A DNA stretch of 64,000 bases. Origin: Pelobates cultripes. Lineage: Eukaryota > Chordata > Amphibia > Anura > Pelobatidae. The stretch lies in the NCBI GenBank assembly GCA_933207985.1, contig OW240921.1:114454021-114518020 (forward strand), read 5' to 3'. The notes beneath the pieces are model-generated. The model saw nothing but the letters and a program-made list of their open reading frames with translations. It ran no database searches and was not told where the DNA came from. Shown here in pieces: positions 33,001 through 42,697 of the stretch (positions are counted from its first letter, which is position 1; each line of letters opens with the position of its first letter). Made by a program: the position numbers and the translations under genes.

Positions 33001-33710
33001 TTACTGTTTTAGTCCTCATAAGATTTTATATTTTAGCTATGGTATGCATTGAAAATTCTAAACATAAATACAAGTTTGCCTTTGGCTAAAATGAAAGGTT
33101 TGTTCTTTACCTTTTTTCTTCTTCCAGTTTTGCCATATGAGTTGATGCATGAGACCAGTCTAAAGCATCTGCATCCTTTTTCATCCATTTAACTATGTCT
33201 TCCAGACATTGATCATTGCTTTCTAGAATAGTGATTTCTTTGAAATGGTCACACACAGGAAGCAGATGGAAAATCGCTGAACCAATTGATATATCTATGA
33301 AGGTGTCACCTTTAATGTTCCCTGAAAATAATATTTTAGGAAAGACATCTAATATTCTACCATGGATAGTACTTGTCATGTTGTAATTATTTGTCATACC
33401 AAAAGTCCAGGTTTTGCCAGTATGGCATTGTAAAAGAGATAGGAAATTATTGCAACGTATCCTAATGGTGTGTCTTGAGGATGGGATTTAAAGCTTAGTA
33501 TAAATTAGAGAGAGAGAGAAATAGAGAGAGAGAGAGAGAGAGAGACTCAATGGACATACCTGATTTAAACTCTTTGTGAAGAATTTCCATTGGATATTTC
33601 ACAATCTCATCAATAATAATTTTATCCGATTTTCCAGAAAAATAAGTGTGAAAAAACTTCCTGGTATCTATGGGATCCAGATGGTAGTGTTTATAAGAGC
33701 TACGATCCAT
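26612..33710 (-). CDS. NNMT/INMT-like SAM-dependent N-methyltransferase, 3 exons, 263 aa
   Basis: Coding exons are 33710-33560 (151 bases), 33321-33111 (211) and 27041-26612 (430). They join in phase to 792 bases, ATG to TAA, 263 residues. Human NNMT and INMT have the same three-exon layout and length of about 260 residues. All junctions are canonical: AG|GTATGT, TTTTCAG|GG, AG|GTAAAG and TTTCCAG|TG. The family moves the methyl group of S-adenosylmethionine to small amines (nicotinamide, indolethylamines) in the cytosol. Seen here are the N-terminal YKHYH lid, the SAM loop FIDISIGSAIFHLL, the acidic strand end ITILESNDQC, and LGGHLVMIGG near the substrate site. Compared with what I recall of human NNMT, the GSG of the SAM loop reads SIG. 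The aspartate that contacts nicotinamide is Gly, and one of the paired tyrosines is Cys. Nicotinamide is therefore doubtful as substrate. Intron 2 (6.1 kb) holds a Tc1 element. I infer a functional paralog whose substrate is unknown. Confidence 0.85.
27105..30938. other. Intron 2, long non-coding repeat-like stretch
   Basis: There is no long frame on either strand with a recognisable family. Phrases such as GGCCCTCACTTGG, GGCCTTCACT, CATAGCTAGAG and AGGGCCTCAC recur irregularly, and the stretch ends in the palindrome at 30939. It looks like the non-coding part of a large retroelement, but the family could not be fixed. An (AT)n tract lies at 27146-27163. Confidence 0.4.
30939..30961. repeat. 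23-bp perfect palindrome
   Basis: CATGACATGTC and GACATGTCATG are exact inverted copies around a single A. It lies 26 bases left of the Tc1 element and next to TCCTTAAGGGGTTAA, and is probably the end of another repeat. Confidence 0.85.
30987..32281 (-). mobile_element. Complete but dead Tc1-like element (1295 bp)
   Basis: TA duplications sit at 30985-30986 and 32282-32283. The ends are inverted repeats of about 200 bases (CAGGTCATACTTGAAAAATT against CAGGTGATACTCGAAAAATG), which extend to CTCATGAAAACCC. The minus-strand transposase shows VLIWGAMSSASVGPLCF, then FIFQQDLAPAHTAKS (second catalytic Asp) and DWPANSPDLDPIENL. The latter is followed by a stop in place of the usual Trp, then MPRRIEAVIAAKG near the end. 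Frameshifts also affect the N-terminal half. It lies in intron 2 of the methyltransferase gene, in the same orientation as that gene. Confidence 0.9.
32284..33060. other. Intron 2, proximal part; nothing recognised
   Basis: AT-rich sequence without frames or repeats that I can name. Confidence 0.5.
33111..33321 (-). CDS. Exon 2 of the NNMT/INMT-like gene
   Basis: It encodes residues 51-121 with split codons at both ends (Gly at the first junction, Ser at the second). It contains the SAM-binding loop (DISIGS in place of DIGSGP) and the strand-end acid (Glu where human NNMT has Asp). It also contains the conserved WMKKDADALDWSHA segment, typical of the family (W-x-K-K-x-P-x-A-F-D-W-S). Confidence 0.85.
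33507..33545. repeat. (GA)n microsatellite in intron 1
   Basis: A near-pure GA/AGAG tract within the 238-base first intron of the methyltransferase gene, 15 bases from the exon 1 splice donor. Confidence 0.9.
33560..33710 (-). CDS. Exon 1 of the NNMT/INMT-like gene
   Basis: It encodes residues 1-50 plus one base of codon 51. It starts MDRSSYKHYHLDPID and ends KEFKS(G). The Tyr pair in YKHYH corresponds to the lid segment that closes over the cofactor in this family. The same exon exists as two dead plus-strand copies at 1576 and 5364. A (GA)n tract lies 15 bases inside intron 1. Confidence 0.85.
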
Positions 33711-33756
33711 TCTGGTTATCTGTAATGCTGCTGTTTCTATTTCTGCTACAACAAGC

Positions 33757-33765
33757 TATAAATAT
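33757..33765 (-). promoter_or_regulatory. Possible TATA element of the methyltransferase gene
   Basis: The minus strand reads ATATTTATA about 47 bases upstream of the start codon (TATAAATAT on the plus strand). The position would suit a short 5' leader. The assignment rests only on composition and distance. Confidence 0.3.
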
Positions 33766-33779
33766 GCACCGGTCCTCTA

Positions 33780-34960
33780 TTCAAAGGGAAATCATTTGAT
33801 TTAAGATTACAATGGTATAGCTAATTAAGTTATCCATGTAAATATCACCACCAGGGTATTGCTATGCACAAAAATCTACATTGATCGGTCACATGTGAGC
33901 CACATTGATACTTATTACAAGATTAGCAATATTACTTGTTTACAGTATCTATACTTGATTTTGTTTCTTTTCTCCCTCTATGCAATGCAGTATTTGTATA
34001 ATCGGATGTGATAGTTCATTACACTATACAATTCAAAGTACTTTTATTCAGCAAATGCTAAGGCACTTTCTATTAAAAAAATAATCTTTAGTAAATCACC
34101 TATGTATTCATTGATTTAAACTGGCTAGATGTGTAGTATAGATTGTTCTATTAATATAATTCAGAACGTAGTGTGAAATTTCAGTTTCAGGACAATATGC
34201 CTCTGTGTTAGGTTCCAACATGTATTGGTGTAGAAAGCACTGCAAATTTAAAGTGACATCAATACAATTTTAATGCCTTTGATCATTTGGTCTCAATATA
34301 CTGTATTTTTTTAAAATATTTTTTATATCTCAGCATTTAATATTTTACACCTAGAAATCACTTCCTTTACCATGATAAATCTCATCAGAATTCTTGAAGG
34401 GACCCTCCACTGCCTAAATACAAAATAAAAAAATTAAAAAACAATGTTTCGTAAAAATAGCCCCATTGAAAACACACTTTTATTTAATTATGCATTTTTT
34501 CATTGTGAGTATAACTAAAACCAGGTTGCATAACCTGCAGATCTCTTCTCCACTGCCTTTCCAAGCCCTCCTCTTCTTCCCCAGTCCAGTCTTTCTGTGG
34601 CTGTCCAATCACATACATCCCAATACAGCTCAATGAGAAGTCTTTTTGAGTTTAGCTCCACTGAGCTAAATAACCAGTAAGTAACAGGACTGTTTGTCTG
34701 ATGGATTGACAGTCAGATGTACCAAGGTTAATTTTTAAAAGTGCAAATTTCTATTGAAATCTTCACACATAAAGCACTTCTTTTGCGTTTGACTCATGTG
34801 CCCTTAGAAGCCATCACAGCCATGCTTACTAATGGCATGGCTGTGATTGGCCAGTGCAGCCTGTGACCCAGACTCTATATATAAGCTGGAGTCACGTAGC
34901 GCTGCACGCACATGAGGTCTTATTAGTGTAGGGATAGGAACAGCTTAGGAAAGAATTCTG
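33780..34960. other. Upstream region of the methyltransferase gene; weak MITE traces
   Basis: No gene is present. GAAGGGACCCTCCACTGCC at 34398 resembles a T2-type MITE end and is followed by GGCATGGCTGTGATTGGCCA, another typical MITE phrase. No matching partner end could be found. Confidence 0.35.
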
Positions 34961-34974
34961 CAAACTAGTACATT

Positions 34975-35745
34975 AGTGGGGTGGGGTGCACTTCATATCT
35001 AAGAGTCAAATTGAAGCGTAAAATACTGCGGTTACATCAGAGTTTTAAAAAGTAAATTGTTTTGGGTGCTAAAATGTACATTAGTAGGGTGCACTTCAAA
35101 TCTGAGAGTCAAATCTGAGAGTCAAACAGAAGCGTCAAATACTGCTGTCACATTGCAGTTTTAAAACTTAAAATATTTTGGGTGGTAAACTTCTAAATAG
35201 TATTTTAATGGGGTGCACTTCATATCTGAGAGTCAAATAGAAGCGTCTAATAGTGTGCTTACAGCGCAGTGGTAAACATTCTAATTGTTTTGCTGCTAAT
35301 CTGCTAAATAGCACATTTTGGGGCCTGCCCTTCATATCTGAGAGTCAAATAGAAGCATCTAATAGTGTGCTTACAGTGCAGCGGTAATCATTCTTATTTT
35401 GTGTGTGCTAATCTGCTAAATAGTACATTTTGGGGCCTGCTCTTCATATCTGAAAGTCAAATATAAGCGTCTAATAGCGTCTAACAGCGCAGTTGTAAAC
35501 ATTCAAATTGTTTTGCTGCTGGTCTGCTAAATAGTACATTTGCGGCCTGCAGTGCACTTCATATCTGAGAGTCAAATAGAAGCGTCAAATAGTGCGCTTA
35601 CTGCGTAGTTGTAAACATTCTAATTGTTTAGCTGCTAATCTGCTGCTTACATTGGAGTTTTAAAAAGACAATTTTTTGGTGCTAAATAGTATATTTGGGG
35701 TGTGCACTTCATATCTGAGAGTCAAATCGAAGCGTAACTTTGATT
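34975..35745. repeat. Tandem array, ~105-125-bp unit, seven to eight copies
   Basis: The core CTTCATATCTGAGAGTCAAA followed by TAGAAGCGTC recurs near 34991, 35094, 35219, 35331, 35441, 35558 and 35708. It is separated by variants of TGTTTTGCTGCTAATCTGC and TAAATAGTACATTTTGGGG. Units diverge by roughly 10-25 percent by eye. One copy has a short internal duplication (TCTGAGAGTCAAA twice at 35100-35126). Confidence 0.85.
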
Positions 35746-36221
35746 CGAATTTACTACATCGGTCACTTGTAATATTGTTTCACACCTACAACACACAGAT
35801 CTAAGTGATAGAAAACAGATTGATATTTTCTACACTAGAAACTACCAGATAAAAAGTTGTTATATTTAAACTAGTTATAAATAGCTAAGAGGTACTTAAA
35901 CAATATTGTAATTCTGGGGCAATACCCTCACAAGTCAAACTGAGAGGTCAGTTTATAGGGAAAACTGTTGCCCGGAGGAAATTCTAAAACAAATTCCATA
36001 TGTCCTTTGCAGACTTTACATGCTGGAAAAACACAGGTGCCAACTCCTGTGGCTTTCTGCAGTGTGCATACCGGCAAGGAGGGCAGGGTTGAGGAGTGGG
36101 TGGAAGATGATGTGAAGGATGATGAGGTCCTAGACCCCACATGGATTCAAGGTCATGCGAGTGATGTGTGCACCAGCACAGCATAAGAGGGAGCAGGGTG
36201 CAAAAGCAGAGCGGCCGTCCC
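35746..36221. other. No gene recognised
   Basis: The frame near 35968-36186 has an acidic stretch (EEWVEDDVKDDEVLDPTW) that could come from a transposon-encoded protein, but I cannot assign a family. Confidence 0.35.
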
Positions 36222-36331
36222 CTAGCGCTCGTCGACATGTATTATCTTAAGATTTCCCACAGTTATGCAAGTAACAGATGGAGCGATAAAAGGAACCATA
36301 ACATTTAACGAGCCATTCGCAGTTTTACAGT
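36222..36331 (-). pseudogene. 18S rRNA-derived fragment (5' region, antisense)
   Basis: The minus strand reads AAACTGCGAATGGCTCGTTAA, then GTTATGGTTCCTTTTATCGC, then TCCATCTGTTACTTGCATAA and TACATGTCGACGAGCGCT. This follows the universal 18S sequence from about base 80 to 200 with scattered changes. Identity looks near 85-90 percent by eye. It is not a working rRNA gene. Confidence 0.85.
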
Positions 36332-36749
36332 CAGGAGGGCAGTCCCGTGACCGGGACCAAGACACTGTTTGGGCACCGGTCAGATGACCGGGACCCAGTA
36401 TGCCTGATGTTGAAGTTAGGAGTCACAGTGTGGAATGGATTAGCAGGGTCTGGTGCAGGGTAACTGCACGCCCCCTGGTGTTGAGCACCAGCGTTTGTGC
36501 GGCCACATACCAGGACCCTGATGCAGCTTCAGTAAAAAGAGTACTGGATACCAGAAGCCATCACCAGACTGATCCGCAACTTGGAACAGGATGTGACATT
36601 CACTGTAGCGGCTTGCGTTGTCACCCTGCTGCTGCTCGCCTGTCTGCGCTGAAGCGTAACATCGGCCTTCCCGCTCACCGCCTCATGAGACTGTGCGAGC
36701 AGCAGCAGGTGATAGTGAAGTTTCAGCTGCAGCACGCACGGGTCAGTGG
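36332..36749. other. Non-rRNA spacer between 18S fragments
   Basis: GC-rich sequence that does not look like rRNA. It contains the pseudo-palindromic GTCCCGTGACCGGGAC. A 128-residue frame here lacks family motifs and runs on into antisense rRNA, so it is not called. Confidence 0.45.
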
Positions 36750-37080
36750 CTCTGCACCAGACTTCCCTCCAATTGATCAGAGTTAAAGGATTTCAAGTGG
36801 ACTTATTACAATTACAGGGCCTCTAAAGAGTCCTGTATTGTTATTTGTCGTCAGTACCTTCCCGCGTCGGGAGTGGGTCAATTCCACGCCTGCTGCCTTC
36901 CTTGCACATGGTAGCCTTTTCTCAGGGTCTCTGTACGGAACCCTGATTCCCCATTACCCGTGGTCACTATGGTAAGCACAGAAACTGGCATCGAAAATTG
37001 ATATGGATGACATCCGAACGCAAAGTCGCCGTCACGGGGATGTGCGATTGGCCCGAGGTTCTCTAGAGTCAACAAAGTGC
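36750..37080 (-). pseudogene. 18S rRNA-derived fragment (central 5' domain, antisense)
   Basis: The plus strand gives the antisense of 18S in continuous order: CACCAGACTT, GTTAAAGGATT, AATTACAGGGCCTCTAAAGA, GTCCTGTATTGTTATTT, GTCGGGAGTGGGT, GCCTGCTGCCTTCCTTG, GAACCCTGATTCCCC, TTACCCGTGGTCACTATGG and GGCCCGAGGTTCTCTAGAGT. This is about 330 bases corresponding to roughly 18S positions 290-620. Because it lies to the right of the 5'-region fragment while both are antisense, the two pieces are in the wrong order for a single inserted 18S copy. Confidence 0.9.
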
Positions 37081-37130
37081 TTGCGTAACTATAATGTCAA
37101 CAGCTACTCTGCGGAACAGAGTTGTGTTTT

Positions 37131-37620
37131 GTTTGTATGTCCCAATATTTTGGGGGCTACCCAAATAAAATAAAAAATAGATATATTTATACAGTGTTGG
37201 CTACCTCATCCTCCTCCTCCACGGCCGTTTCCACCTACACCGCCACGGTCACCGCCTCCTCAACCTATGGGTCACTTAGTATAAATGATGTACACAATAG
37301 CAGAGGCTTGTGAAGGCCTTTTCTCCATGCATCAGGAGTTGAGCATTTCTCCATGCATCAGTACTGCAAGAAATGCACCGCAGGCCGCAAATGTTTATTT
37401 TTTTATATGTCCCAATATTTTGGGGACTACCCCAATTAAAAAAAACAAAAAACAAAAAAAACAAATAAAAAACAGTGTTGGCTACCTCCTCCTCCTCCAC
37501 TGCTGCTTCCACCTACACCGCCACGGTCACCGCCTCCTCAACCTATGGGTCACTTAGTATCAACTATGTACACAATAGCAGAGGCTTGTGAAGGCCTTTT
37601 CTCCATGCATCAGGAGATGA
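37131..37620. repeat. Tandem duplication, ~275-bp unit
   Basis: ATGTCCCAATATTTTGGGG, GTGTTGGCTACCTC(C/A)TCCTC, CTACACCGCCACGGTCACCG and CAATAGCAGAGGCTTGTGAA occur at 37137/37408, 37193/37473 and so on, in the same order. The two copies are highly similar. Confidence 0.85.
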
Positions 37621-39121
37621 GCTCAGTTTCAACAATGAAAGAGAATACCCTGCACTCCAACCCTCTCTCAAATGGATAATTGTGGTGATTCTCCTGACAG
37701 CCATGCTTTAGATTTTGATGTATGTTCTTCCAAAGCTAAAATCAAAGATTCCATCTAGAGCTATTTTATAGCTCAGCTGTATTTTTAATTTTTTATGTTA
37801 TTTAAAGTGATTTCCCTATCCACATTTGTTTGCAGGGCACTTGCCCTACTCTTACCCCCATTTTACTTCCTTTTGCAGCTCTCTAGCCCTTTCCAGGAGT
37901 TTTTAGAGGCATTTTTGTGCCCAAAAGTTTGGATCCCCATTGACTTCAATGGGGTTCGGAGTCAAGTTCGAACCCAGACTTTTTTTCAAACATCCAGGTG
38001 TCCACTCAACTCTAATCTGCACCCCTCTCCAATAGAGTAATTGCTTGCCACAGAGTTGCTGTGCAAATACTAATTAACTCAGTAATAAAAATCTGATGTG
38101 ATGATGTTTATAGATTGGAGCCTACAAACACATTATACAAACATCATCAAAAATGTTATCCTTATTTAAGTCTAAAAGAATAAAAGAAGCATTGCAAGGG
38201 AATTGTCCATGTTTTGAATATTTAATTTAATAGTAAAGAACAAATATTAATAAGTGAACAGTCACAATGGTCATTGTGTGAGATTAGTGGGGTGACCAGG
38301 TACAGGTACCAATCATTGAATAGTTTGTTTTTAATTAAATTATGTATTGCCTGTACCATCAGCTGTTATTAATTAACAGGTTGCATGATTCAGACAAGAC
38401 ATTAGAAAACAAAATGGTTTAAAACCACTGGAGGTAGGGATTTTGAGCTAAATTCTATCTGTCTGTTTACATCAGTGACAATCATTGCAGCCCATTTGCC
38501 ATTCTTATAACATTCTAACTAAAGAATAAGCTTTAGTAGAGGGTAATGAATGCAGCTTCCACATACTGTGGGGCCTCTGTCTTCTACTGGGTGCCCTTCT
38601 TGTGACACTGGAGGGAAAATTTATCAAAGCAATCATGTGCTAAAATGGTTAAAGGAGCAGGTACGTTCATGCTTGTGTAATAAGGCTTTAAGGTCTTCTT
38701 ATTTTTATTTTCTCATTAGGGAGTTAAAAACCGTTTAATTTACTTTACTCTTAGTTTTGGCAAATTCCTTTTTCCCACTTCCCTGTTGGGTTTTATCCCA
38801 AAGCAGACTGAAGACAAGAGATGGAGGATATGCAATTTTTTAATTTGACTGAGTTCTTTAGTGTACAATTAAGGATCTTTAACAGGCTCCAGCAAAAATG
38901 CAAAGGCATTTTAATTTAATTACTGCCTGATTTTTTTCTCCCTCCCGTATCAATACAGTTAACAGTACAACAGAAACTGTAAGTGGCCTACCATTCCAAA
39001 CCTTAACTTACACACCAGTATTATGTAATGTATTTAATACCAATCTTTATACCATGCACACCAATATTAAGTAACTTGTAACATCCCAATATGGGCACCA
39101 AGCATGGCTGTTAGAGTCATG
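37621..39121. other. No gene recognised; possible DNA transposon end near 37930-38025
   Basis: CCATTGACTTCAATGGGGTTC and TTCGAACCC...TCAACTCTA resemble the termini of non-autonomous hAT-like repeats such as that at 58572. No partner terminus was identified. The rest is AT-rich. Confidence 0.35.
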
Positions 39122-39129
39122 TACATGGC

Positions 39130-40390
39130 CAGTAGCGTACATACCGGGGTCGCGGCTGCGACCGGGCCCGGCCCACCAGGGGGCCGGGCCACCCTGCGAC
39201 CCGGTATGTTTGCCATTGTGGCCAGCCTCTTCTCCTGGGGGGCCCAGGAGCCGGCAACCTCAGGACCCCCCGAGGCTGGCCCTGGTGTCACCCGGCGGGC
39301 AGGCTGGCAGGCACACAAGGGAGCATTCTCCACGGTGTGCTCCCTCTTCAGCTCCCTCGTGCACCACACTGATGCCGGAAGATGACGTCATCTTCCGGCT
39401 CCGGTATCAGTACACGACGCGTGAGAGAGCTGAACAGGAAGCACTCATGGGAGAGCGCTCCCTCGCGCGCCCGCCAGCCAACCAGCCCGCAGGACCGGCC
39501 GCCCAGGAGCACCACTGGACCCCAGGGAATCCCCTCAGCACTCCCACAGGTAAGGAGGCTGGGGGATTACATTTTTTTTTAAAACGCGTGTGTTTGTGTG
39601 TGTTTGTGTGTGTGTGTGTGTGTGTGTTTGTGTGTGTTTGTTTGAATGTGTGTGTGTTAGTGTTAGTTTGTCAGTGAGTATGTTACTGAGTGTGTCTGTT
39701 ACTGAGTGTTTTGTGAGTGTGTGTCTGTCTGTCAGTGAATATGTATGTATGTCTGTGACTGAGTGTGTGTCTGTCAGTAAATGTGTTTGTCTGTTAGTGT
39801 GTATGTTAATGTGTGTGTTAGTGTGTATGCGTCTGTTTGTGAGAGTGTGTGTGTGTCTTAAGCACTTACCTTTCTCCAGCACCGGACTCCCTTGGCGCTG
39901 GGGATCTTTCCGCCCCGATCCACATCTCAGCTCCGAATGCACATGCGTGGCAAGAGCCGCGCGCGCATTCAAACCACCCATAGGAAAGCATTACTCAATG
40001 CTTTCCTATGGACGTTCAGCGTCTTCTCACTGTGAAAATCGCGGAAGCTCCTCTAGCGGCTGTCAATGAGACAGCCACTAGAGGCTGGATTAACCGTCAG
40101 TGAAACATAGCAGTTGCTCTGAAACTGCTATGTTTTCAGCTGCAGGGTTAAAACTAGAGGGACCTGGCACCAAGACCACTTCATTGAGCTGATGTGATCT
40201 GGGTGTCTGTAGTGGTCCTTTAAGTGTATGTGTATCTGCATGCACTGGCGTACATACCGCGGTCGCAGCCCTGCGACCAGGTGCCCGCCGCCATGTGTTG
40301 CGGCCCCAGCCCAAGCAGAGTAAGCACGCGGGGGGGGCCCCACGGATCAATTTTCGCACCGGGGCACCATGGGTTGTGTGTACGCCACTG
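39130..40390. mobile_element. Composite hAT element with exact 8-bp target duplication
   Basis: CAGTAGCGTACATACC begins at 39130 and TGTGTACGCCACTG ends at 40390. TACATGGC flanks both sides (39122-39129 and 40391-40398). Inside are a GC-rich core, a GT minisatellite (39590-39856), a TTAA-flanked MITE and a second left terminus (CACTGGCGTACATACCGC at 40243). The second terminus indicates an inner 148-bp copy or a recombined end. No transposase remains. Confidence 0.85.
39858..40222. mobile_element. TTAA-flanked T2-like MITE nested in the hAT element
   Basis: TTAA at 39858-39861 and 40219-40222 split the GT-rich tract of the hAT element. The right end reads GTCTGTAGTGGTCCTTTAA. The interior matches 7868-8200. 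The left inverted end is missing, so the copy is truncated or divergent. Confidence 0.65.
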
Positions 40391-40398
40391 TACATGGC

Positions 40399-41012
40399 AT
40401 TCAAATTGATATTTTATATTTTGCACTAAAATTGTTATAGTCATTTTCATTGTTTTTTTCTTTTTGTCCAACACCAATGATTGCTGTGGTTGAGAGTGCC
40501 AGTCACTAGAATGAGAACTATGGGAAAGCTGTTCCTTTTGCAAATATAGCAAGGGAAAAATCCACTCAAGACTTGTTAACTAGTTGTTGGTTTATCAAAA
40601 TATCTATATATTTTTTATTATGTAATTACCAAATAAAATGAAATTATTTCTCCTATATGGTTTATGCATATTTTTTCTGTGCATTTTATAAGTGTGATAT
40701 ATGCTGCTGCTACTACAGAAAAAAACGTATTCATGTATGCAATGTATTGTATGCTACTTCATATACCCCTGAATATTGCTTTACTTACCCAATATTTTCG
40801 AGATTTGGCAGACATTACCAGCCAAATAATAAAGCACTCATTTTGTAGTATAATGTGTTTTTTTTTCTGTATTTTTTTTTTTATTAATGTATGTACAGCA
40901 TATTGAGCAGGGCACTGTGCAATGGGTGCAATGTGCTCCACATATATCACAGAGAGGAGCTGGCCAATATCGGAACTACAGGGGTCACAAGTGCTCCGCC
41001 TATCACAAGAGG
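40399..41012. other. No gene recognised
   Basis: AT-rich DNA with short frames only. No family motif is visible. Confidence 0.5.
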
Positions 41013-41559
41013 CTAGCGCTCAGGCCCGGACTGGCCATCGGGCACACTGGGCAAATGCCCGGTGGGCCGCGATGGTCGTGGGGCCGAGGCCGGCAGGGAG
41101 ATCACAGGATCTCCCCGGCCGGCCCCTGCAGGGCCAGCGCTATCCGAGTGCCGGCCCTGCATAGTGCCTCCATGGGCCGGTGGGGAGATCAAAGATCTCC
41201 CTCACCGGCCCACAGGAACTGTTACAGGCGGCCGCCAGCTGGGTGAGGGAGGGAGGAGAAGCCCGGCGGAGCTCTAACCAGCAGCTCCGTCGGTCCTCTC
41301 GCGGGATTCTGAGCGTTGCCGTGGCAACGCTCAGATCTCGCGAGAGTGAACTCTAACCCGCAGGTTAGAGTTCACTCTCACCACTGGACCACCAGGGAAG
41401 GCAGCATGGTCCCCCCTCAAGGCTCCCACTCCCAGGCAGAACGGCTCCCTCCCCCTCCCAGGCTAAAGGTAAGAAGGGAGGGGGGGGGAACACAACTTTT
41501 TTTTTTTTTTATAATTATTAATTATTATAATAATAAAATAAAAAATATATATTTAAAAT

Positions 41560-42460
41560 AATTTCCCACACAGCACCACACAGACACACACAGCACCCCA
41601 CAGACACACACAACACCCCCCCCAGACACACACAGCACCCCACAGACACACACAAACCCCCCCACCAGACACACACACAGCACCCAGACACACACAGCAC
41701 CCAGACACACACAACCCCCAGACACACACAGCACCCAGACACACACAGCACCCCCACACACACAACACCCAGACACACACAGCACCCAGACACACACAGC
41801 ACCCAGACACACACACAAACACCAGACACAGCACCCAGACACACACAGCACCCAGACACACACAGCACCCAGACACACACAGCACCCCAGACACACAGCA
41901 CCCAGACACACACACCCCACAGACACACACAACACCCAGACACACACAGCACCCATACACCCAGCACCACAGACACACACAACACAGACACACACACACA
42001 GACACACACAACACCCCCACAGACACACACACACACACAGACACACACACAGCACCCCACAGACACACACAGCACCCAGACACACACAGCACCCCACACA
42101 CAGCACCCCACAGCACCCAGACACACACACAGCACCCCACAGACACACACAGCACCCCACAGACACACACAGCACCCCTCAGACACACACAGCACCCCAC
42201 AGACACACACAACCCCCAGACACACACAGCACACAGACACACACAACACCCCCGACACACACAACACCCCCGACACACACAGCACCCCCCAGACACACAC
42301 ACAACACCCCACAGACACACACAGCCCCCCACAGACACACACAGCCCCCCCACAGACACACACAGCGCCCCACAGACACACACAGCACCCAGACACACAC
42401 AGCACACCCCACAGACACACACAACACCCTCAGACAGACAGCACCCTCACTCCCACACAT
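41560..42460. repeat. CA-rich minisatellite
   Basis: Units of 13-25 bases of the type CAGACACACACAGCACCC with variants AGCACCCCA and AACACCC repeat about fifty times. All three reverse frames are open because stop codons are absent from the unit, giving spurious proteins of up to 300 residues. Confidence 0.9.
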
Positions 42461-42521
42461 ATACAGCACATATATATTATATACAATAACCCTCAGTGAG
42501 TTAACAGACAAATAAAATTAG

Positions 42522-42697
42522 AAAAATCAAAACTGAGGATGCACTCACAGGACTTGGTTAAAGTGAAAAAAAGGGACTTTTAATTATTCCATGTGAAATG
42601 TACAGAAAAATCAATTTTCCATTCACATGGAATAATTAAAAGTCCCTTTTTTTCACTTTAACCAAGTCCTGTGAGTGCATCCTCAGTTTTGATTTTT
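42522..42697. repeat. Snap-back element, 75-bp near-perfect arms
   Basis: The arms 42522-42596 and 42623-42697 are complementary. The 26-base loop carries no hammerhead. Each arm contains the GCACTCACAGGACTTGGTTA phrase, matching the position of GCACTCACGGACTT in the snap-back at 13568. Confidence 0.9.

Noticed and set aside
36400..36786. 128-residue plus-strand frame
   Set aside because: Runs into antisense 18S sequence and shows no family motif.
41518..42511. Overlapping Cys/Val-rich minus-strand frames up to 300 residues
   Set aside because: All reverse frames of the CA minisatellite are open because its unit lacks stop codons; there is no domain and no start context.
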